Shown: in pieces, positions 60,237-64,000 of the stretch
Position numbering within the stretch: the stretch's first letter is position 1
Layout of the letters: every line of letters begins with the position of its first letter
The notes under the pieces: model-generated
Told to the model about the DNA's origin: nothing
The model's input: the letters and a program-made list of their open reading frames with translations, nothing else
Database searches by the model: none
Made by a program: the position numbers and the translations under genes
NCBI GenBank assembly: GCA_002295635.1
Contig: DBHK01000003.1
Coordinates: 62,001-126,000, forward strand
Length of the DNA stretch: 64,000 bases
Source of the DNA: UBA830 sp002295635
Lineage (GTDB): Bacteria; Pseudomonadota; Alphaproteobacteria; MPNO01; UBA830
Reading direction: 5' to 3'

Positions 60237-61049
60237 ATGAGAATACTAATTTGCGGCGACGTGGTGGGCCGGTCCGGCCGTAATGTAGTAATTAACCAAC
60301 TGCCTATACTTAAAGACCGATATGCGATCGATTTTATTATCGTCAACGGGGAAAATTCCGCGGGTGGGTTCGGTATCACGCCAAAAATCTGCGATGAATT
60401 TTTCGGTGTTGGCGCTGACGCAATTACTACTGGAAATCATGTCTGGGACCAGAAAGACATAATCCCACATTTCGACAAAGAGCCAAGGATCCTGCGGCCG
60501 GCAAACTTTCCTATAGGAACGCCCGGTAAGGGTGCCGCGCAATTCACAGATTCCCGTGGCCGAAAAGTTGTCATTCTGCACCTGATGGCGCGTTTATTTA
60601 TGGATCCCCTTGATGATCCATTCGCCGCAGCTGCCGAGATGCTGAATACGTGGCGACTAGCGGGAAACGCGGATGCCATTGTACTCGATTTTCACGGTGA
60701 AGCGTCGAGTGAAAAAATGGCTATGGGACATTTTCTTGACGGTCGCGTCTCGGTTGTTGTTGGTACCCACACCCATGTTCCAACGGCTGACGCACAGGTG
60801 TTTCCCGGCGGCACAGGTTATATGACAGATATCGGTATGTGTGGAGACTATGATTCAGTGATCGGGATCCGTAAGGAAACCTCCGTAGATCGTTTTGTTC
60901 GAAAGATGCCGACGGTCCGGATGGAAGCCGCTCAAGGGGTTGCTACCCTTTGTGCCGTCTTGGTCGATACAGACGATTCAACTGGGCTTACCACGGATAT
61001 CCGGCCGATTCGGATCGGCGGGCGTCTTAGGGGCGAACAACCTGATTGA
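60237..61049 (+). CDS. ymdB: YmdB-family metallophosphoesterase
   Basis: A 270 aa dinuclear-metal phosphoesterase (TIGR00282 group). ILICGDVVGRSGRN, VNGENSAGGFGI, GNHVWDQKDI, DFHGEASSEKMAMG and VVGTHTHVPTADA are the metal-ligand motifs in order. Relatives cleave 2',3'-cyclic nucleotides and cAMP in vitro. The ATG directly follows the fthC stop. The region to yebC is 196 bp. Confidence 0.94.
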   Translation: MRILICGDVVGRSGRNVVINQLPILKDRYAIDFIIVNGENSAGGFGITPKICDEFFGVGADAITTGNHVWDQKDIIPHFDKEPRILRPANFPIGTPGKGAAQFTDSRGRKVVILHLMARLFMDPLDDPFAAAAEMLNTWRLAGNADAIVLDFHGEASSEKMAMGHFLDGRVSVVVGTHTHVPTADAQVFPGGTGYMTDIGMCGDYDSVIGIRKETSVDRFVRKMPTVRMEAAQGVATLCAVLVDTDDSTGLTTDIRPIRIGGRLRGEQPD

Positions 61050-61066
61050 CTTAATTAAATTGGATT

Positions 61067-61169
61067 GTCCGGGTCTTGAGCAATCTTATTTAGTTAAAAT
61101 CAGGGCATCCCCGCCCTATTCCTGCCACATTACATTGCCAAGCTGTTGCTACTACTAAATTACCCGGAC
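61067..61169 (+). other. Candidate structured RNA upstream of yebC
   Basis: GTCCGGGT at 61067-61074 is repeated inverted as ACCCGGAC at 61162-61169. Inside it ATTTAGT at 61088-61094 can pair with ACTAAAT at 61154-61160, and AGGGC at 61102-61106 with GCCCT at 61113-61117. Another possible helix, AGCAA (61079-61083) with TTGCT (61146-61150), would cross the 7-bp one, so these are alternatives or a pseudoknot. It lies between ymdB and yebC. It does not resemble any riboswitch I know, and chance pairing cannot be excluded. Confidence 0.35.
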
Positions 61170-61245
61170 ATGTGGGGGTTCGGGGTCGCCATAACACTAG
61201 GTATGGTATAAATTATATCAATTTGGGGATGAAGTCGGAGAGACA

Positions 61246-61992
61246 ATGGCGGGGCATTCAAAATTTAAGAACATACAGTACCGAAAAGGTGCTCAGGACG
61301 CCAAGAGGGCCAAGGTTTTCACAAAGTTGATCCGAGAGCTAACGGTTGCGGCGAAGGGTGGAGCAGATCCTGATGCAAACCCTCGCCTGCGGGCAGCCAT
61401 CTCCGCTTCAAAAAATGCCAATATGGGGAAGGACACCATGGAACGTGCCATTGCCCGAGGTTCTGGAAACGATGAAGGTGACCAGTACGAAGAAATACGC
61501 TACGAAGGATATGGGCCCAAGGGGGTCGCAGTGATCGTGGAAGCGTTAACCGATAACCGGAATCGTACAGCCAGTGATGTGCGCGCCGCGTTCACTAAGT
61601 TTGGTGGTAATCTTGGCGAGACAGGTAGCGTCAATTTCATGTTCGATAGAGTCGGACAGCTCTTTTACACCCTGAATGTTGCCGATGCAGAAACCGTTTT
61701 TGAGGCCGCGATCGATGCCGGTGCCCAAGAGGTAGAAACGAATGAGGACGGACACGAAATAATCTGCGAACCCAATGACTTCAATAATGTTTGTGAAGAC
61801 CTAGAGGGCCTATTTGGCCCGGCGAATTCTGCAGAACTCACTTGGAAAGCCCAGACCACAGTGGATCTTGATATAGATAGTGCTAAGACGATGCTTAATC
61901 TCCTAGACGCTCTGGAGGATAATGACGACGTTCAGAAGGTATCGTCGAATGTCGAGATCCAAGATGCCGTCATGTCAGAGCTCTCGGACTGA
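61246..61992 (+). CDS. yebC: YebC/PmpR-family protein (TACO1)
   Basis: A 248 aa translation- or transcription-related factor, annotated in various species as a regulator and more recently linked to polyproline translation. MAGHSKFKNIQYRKGAQDAK at the N terminus, then FTKLIRELTVAAKGGADPDA, MGKDTMERAIARG, EALTDNRNRTASDVRAAF and FGGNLGETGSVNFMF are canonical. Good GGAGAGA before the ATG. It leads into ruvCAB, a standard order. Confidence 0.96.
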   Translation: MAGHSKFKNIQYRKGAQDAKRAKVFTKLIRELTVAAKGGADPDANPRLRAAISASKNANMGKDTMERAIARGSGNDEGDQYEEIRYEGYGPKGVAVIVEALTDNRNRTASDVRAAFTKFGGNLGETGSVNFMFDRVGQLFYTLNVADAETVFEAAIDAGAQEVETNEDGHEIICEPNDFNNVCEDLEGLFGPANSAELTWKAQTTVDLDIDSAKTMLNLLDALEDNDDVQKVSSNVEIQDAVMSELSD

Positions 61993-62007
61993 GTGGGGAC
62001 CACGCAT

Positions 62008-62523
62008 ATGGCAATAAGGCTTATCGGCCTAGATCCCGGCCTGCGATGCACTGGCTGGGGTATCATCGAGGTCGATGGTAGTAGTTTAAAACATGTCGCA
62101 TCTGGCGAAATCAAATCGACAGCTAGCTTGCCGCTCTCCGATCGGTTGTCTCAACTTTTCGAATCTATAACCGGCGTGCTCAACCTTCATTCACCCGACG
62201 AAGCCGCCATTGAGGAAACTTTCGTAAATAAGAATCCATCTTCAACTCTCAAGCTCGGCCACGCGCGCGGCGCGGTGATGCTGGCGCCGGCACGCTTGGG
62301 AATTTCAGTCTCTGAATATTCAGCCAATTTGATTAAGAAGTCACTTGTTGGAAACGGGCATGCCGACAAGAACCAAGTGCAGGCGATGGTATGCGTATTG
62401 TTACCTGGCGCCAAACCGAAGACTGCGGATGCGGCTGATGCCCTTGCCATAGCAATTTGCCACGCTCATCACCGACAACTGCCGACAATTTCGGGCGCTG
62501 CATTAAACAAGGCTCGCGCATGA
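62008..62523 (+). CDS. ruvC: Crossover junction endodeoxyribonuclease RuvC
   Basis: Resolves Holliday junctions; 171 aa. GLDPGLRCTGWGII carries the first catalytic Asp. AIEETFVNKNPSSTLKLGHA carries the Glu, and KTADAADALAIAICHAHH the C-terminal Asp pair. The start is the ATG at 62008; GTG 61993 would add five residues. It overlaps ruvA by 4 bp. Confidence 0.96.
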   Translation: MAIRLIGLDPGLRCTGWGIIEVDGSSLKHVASGEIKSTASLPLSDRLSQLFESITGVLNLHSPDEAAIEETFVNKNPSSTLKLGHARGAVMLAPARLGISVSEYSANLIKKSLVGNGHADKNQVQAMVCVLLPGAKPKTADAADALAIAICHAHHRQLPTISGAALNKARA

Positions 62524-63137
62524 TAGCGAAGCTGACAGGAATCCTGGATACTACGGGTGACGATTGGGCCGTGATAGACGTCAACGGTGTTGGTTACCTA
62601 ATATTTTGTTCCACCCGAACCTTGACACAGTTTCCAGTGTGCGGCGAAGAGGTTTCTGTTGTTATAGAAACGCACATTCGTGAGGATCATATTCATCTTT
62701 ACGGGTTCCTCGAACAGGCCGAACGCAATTGGTTCAGACTGCTGACGACGGTACAGGGAGTCGGCGCTAAAGTCGGGTTGGGAATTCTCTCGGTACTCGC
62801 TCCCAAGGATCTCACGGATGCTATCCTTGCCCAGGACAAGGCGATGATAAGTCGAGCGCCGGGCGTTGGCCCAAAATTGGCATCCCGTTTACTGACGGAA
62901 TTGAAAGATAAAGTAAGCAGTCTTGCGGAGATTGTGCCGCCGATTGCTAACGTGAAGTCTTCAGAACAAAGAGGTCATGCGCGCGGATCGTTCGATGATT
63001 CTGTGTCGGCCTTAGTAAATCTAGGTTATAATCGAGCTGCCGCCTTTGCTGCTGTATCCGCCGCGATGCGTAACCTCGGAGAGGAAGCACCGGTTGAGGA
63101 TTTGATCCGCGCTGGTTTACGGGAGCTAACGGCATGA
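62520..63137 (+). CDS. ruvA: Holliday junction branch migration protein RuvA
   Basis: A 205 aa tetrameric junction-binding partner of RuvB. MIAKLTGILDTTGDDWAVID, then VIETHIREDHIHLYGFLEQA, LLTTVQGVGAKVGLGILSVL, RAPGVGPKLASRLLTELKDK (two HhH motifs) and ALVNLGYNRAAAFAAVSAAM (domain III) are all typical. The ATGA overlaps with ruvC and with ruvB show coupling. Confidence 0.96.
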   Translation: MIAKLTGILDTTGDDWAVIDVNGVGYLIFCSTRTLTQFPVCGEEVSVVIETHIREDHIHLYGFLEQAERNWFRLLTTVQGVGAKVGLGILSVLAPKDLTDAILAQDKAMISRAPGVGPKLASRLLTELKDKVSSLAEIVPPIANVKSSEQRGHARGSFDDSVSALVNLGYNRAAAFAAVSAAMRNLGEEAPVEDLIRAGLRELTA

Positions 63138-64000
63138 CCGAAGATCGCGCAGTCGACGTTGGTTTCTCAGAAGATGATCGTCCGGAAGGACATGTGCGGC
63201 CGCAAATGCTCACGGAATTTGTAGGTCAACCTAGTCTGCTGGACAATCTTCGCGTGTTTGTCGAAGCAGCCCGCGGTCGCAACGAAGCTATGGACCACGT
63301 GCTTTTATTCGGCCCGCCCGGGCTAGGCAAAACAACCCTGGCGCAAATTGTGGCGCGGGAATTGGGTGTTGGTTTCCGCGCAACATCTGGCCCCGTTATT
63401 GCAAAGGGGGGAGACCTTGCCGCCATTCTAACGAATCTCGAGCCACTAGATGTCCTGTTTATAGATGAAATCCATCGGCTTAATCCAGCGATTGAGGAGA
63501 TTCTCTATCCTGCGATGGAAGACGGTAAATTAGACCTAATCATTGGAGAAGGTCCCTCGGCTAGATCCGTCCAGATCGAACTACCACCTTTCACGCTTGT
63601 GGGGGCGACTACCCGATCGGGTCTACTGACGACGCCATTACGAGAAAGATTCGGAATACCGCTACGGCTTGATTTTTATGAGATTGAGGATCTTGTGCGG
63701 ATTGTCCGCCGCGGTGCGGCGGTGCTTGGTGTCAATGTGACTAACGATGGTGCGACTGAAATCGCAGCTAGGTCCCGCGGCACGCCGCGTGTCGCCGTTC
63801 GCCTGTTACGACGTGTTAGGGATTTCGCCGGTGTCGCCCAAGCTGAGGCTGTTGACGCGAAAATCGCTGATACCGCACTTTCTCGCCTTCAGGTTGACCA
63901 GATCGGCCTTGACTCGATGGACCATCGATATCTGATGTGTATCGCCGAAAACTATTCCGGCGGACCTGTCGGTGTTGATACGCTTGCAGCCGCCCTGTCA
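63134..64000 (+). CDS. ruvB: Holliday junction ATP-dependent helicase RuvB (3' truncated by window)
   Basis: AAA+ branch-migration motor; 289 codons are in the window, the remainder lies beyond the right edge. RPQMLTEFVGQPSLLDNLRV, the Walker A LFGPPGLGKTTLAQIVAREL, Walker B VLFIDEIHRLNP and sensor I VGATTRSGLLTTPLRERFG are clear. RGTPRVAVRLLRRVRDFA and YSGGPVGVDTLAAALS belong to the C-terminal winged-helix part. The ATG overlaps the ruvA stop (ATGA). No stop codon occurs before base 64000. Confidence 0.97.
   Translation, partial: MTEDRAVDVGFSEDDRPEGHVRPQMLTEFVGQPSLLDNLRVFVEAARGRNEAMDHVLLFGPPGLGKTTLAQIVARELGVGFRATSGPVIAKGGDLAAILTNLEPLDVLFIDEIHRLNPAIEEILYPAMEDGKLDLIIGEGPSARSVQIELPPFTLVGATTRSGLLTTPLRERFGIPLRLDFYEIEDLVRIVRRGAAVLGVNVTNDGATEIAARSRGTPRVAVRLLRRVRDFAGVAQAEAVDAKIADTALSRLQVDQIGLDSMDHRYLMCIAENYSGGPVGVDTLAAALS

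Overview
The window looks like part of the chromosome of an alphaproteobacterium, probably a free-living, Rhodospirillales-like or marine lineage. Supporting genes are gapR (DUF2312), the DUF1013 regulator TrcR, COQ9, DUF1192, DUF1244, DUF465, a Cys-less ribosomal protein L31, and the order zapA - 6S RNA - fthC - ymdB - yebC - ruvCAB. Base composition looks balanced by eye and was not computed. I see no rRNA, tRNA, CRISPR array, insertion sequence, prophage or plasmid feature.

Left part (1-20.2 kb) is accessory and catabolic. It holds a flavin aromatic hydroxylase, a fumarate-reductase-like flavoprotein with its iron-sulfur partner, a luciferase-type flavin monooxygenase, a class II photolyase behind a two-component system, a HExxHW protein resembling the EF-P hydroxylase EpmC, a Rid-family protein, a Rieske oxygenase, hydantoinase/oxoprolinase A and B, a PreA-like dihydropyrimidine dehydrogenase subunit, a MarR regulator, a fumarylacetoacetate-hydrolase-like enzyme and an MBL-fold hydrolase. 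Together they suggest oxidative and reductive ring attack, ATP-driven amide-ring opening and C-C hydrolysis of an unidentified aromatic or N-heterocyclic compound. A palindromic sequence shared by two of the promoter regions and a perfect palindrome before marR suggest local control.

Middle (20.7-36.3 kb) is mixed metabolism. A minus-strand run holds a DMT exporter, glycerate 2-kinase, pyruvate kinase and an FMN 2-hydroxyacid oxidase. DUF1244 and gapR, an SDR, a BON lipoprotein and an acyl-CoA synthetase follow. Then come an M3 peptidase with an ABC1 kinase, and a cupin - Baeyer-Villiger-like monooxygenase - two-subunit TPP decarboxylase operon. A decayed dienelactone hydrolase lies beside bioA.

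Right part (36.6-64 kb) is mostly housekeeping. It holds biotin synthesis (bioBA divergent from bioFD), rpsU, def, COQ9, purEK, trcR, rpmE, a three-gene MotA/MotB/OmpA-like envelope cluster, suhB, the EF-P modification set efp-epmB-epmA, thiE, class I aldolase, zapA, 6S RNA, fthC, ymdB, yebC and ruvCAB. ruvB runs off the window. Three gene remnants (two luciferase-like, one dienelactone hydrolase) show ongoing gene loss in the catabolic repertoire.

Most promising for follow-up: the EpmC-like protein in a genome with efp/epmA/epmB, the fumarate-reductase-like pair without its dicarboxylate residues, the monooxygenase/TPP decarboxylase operon with an altered fingerprint, the shared palindromic operator candidates, the envelope motor cluster, and a possible structured RNA before yebC.
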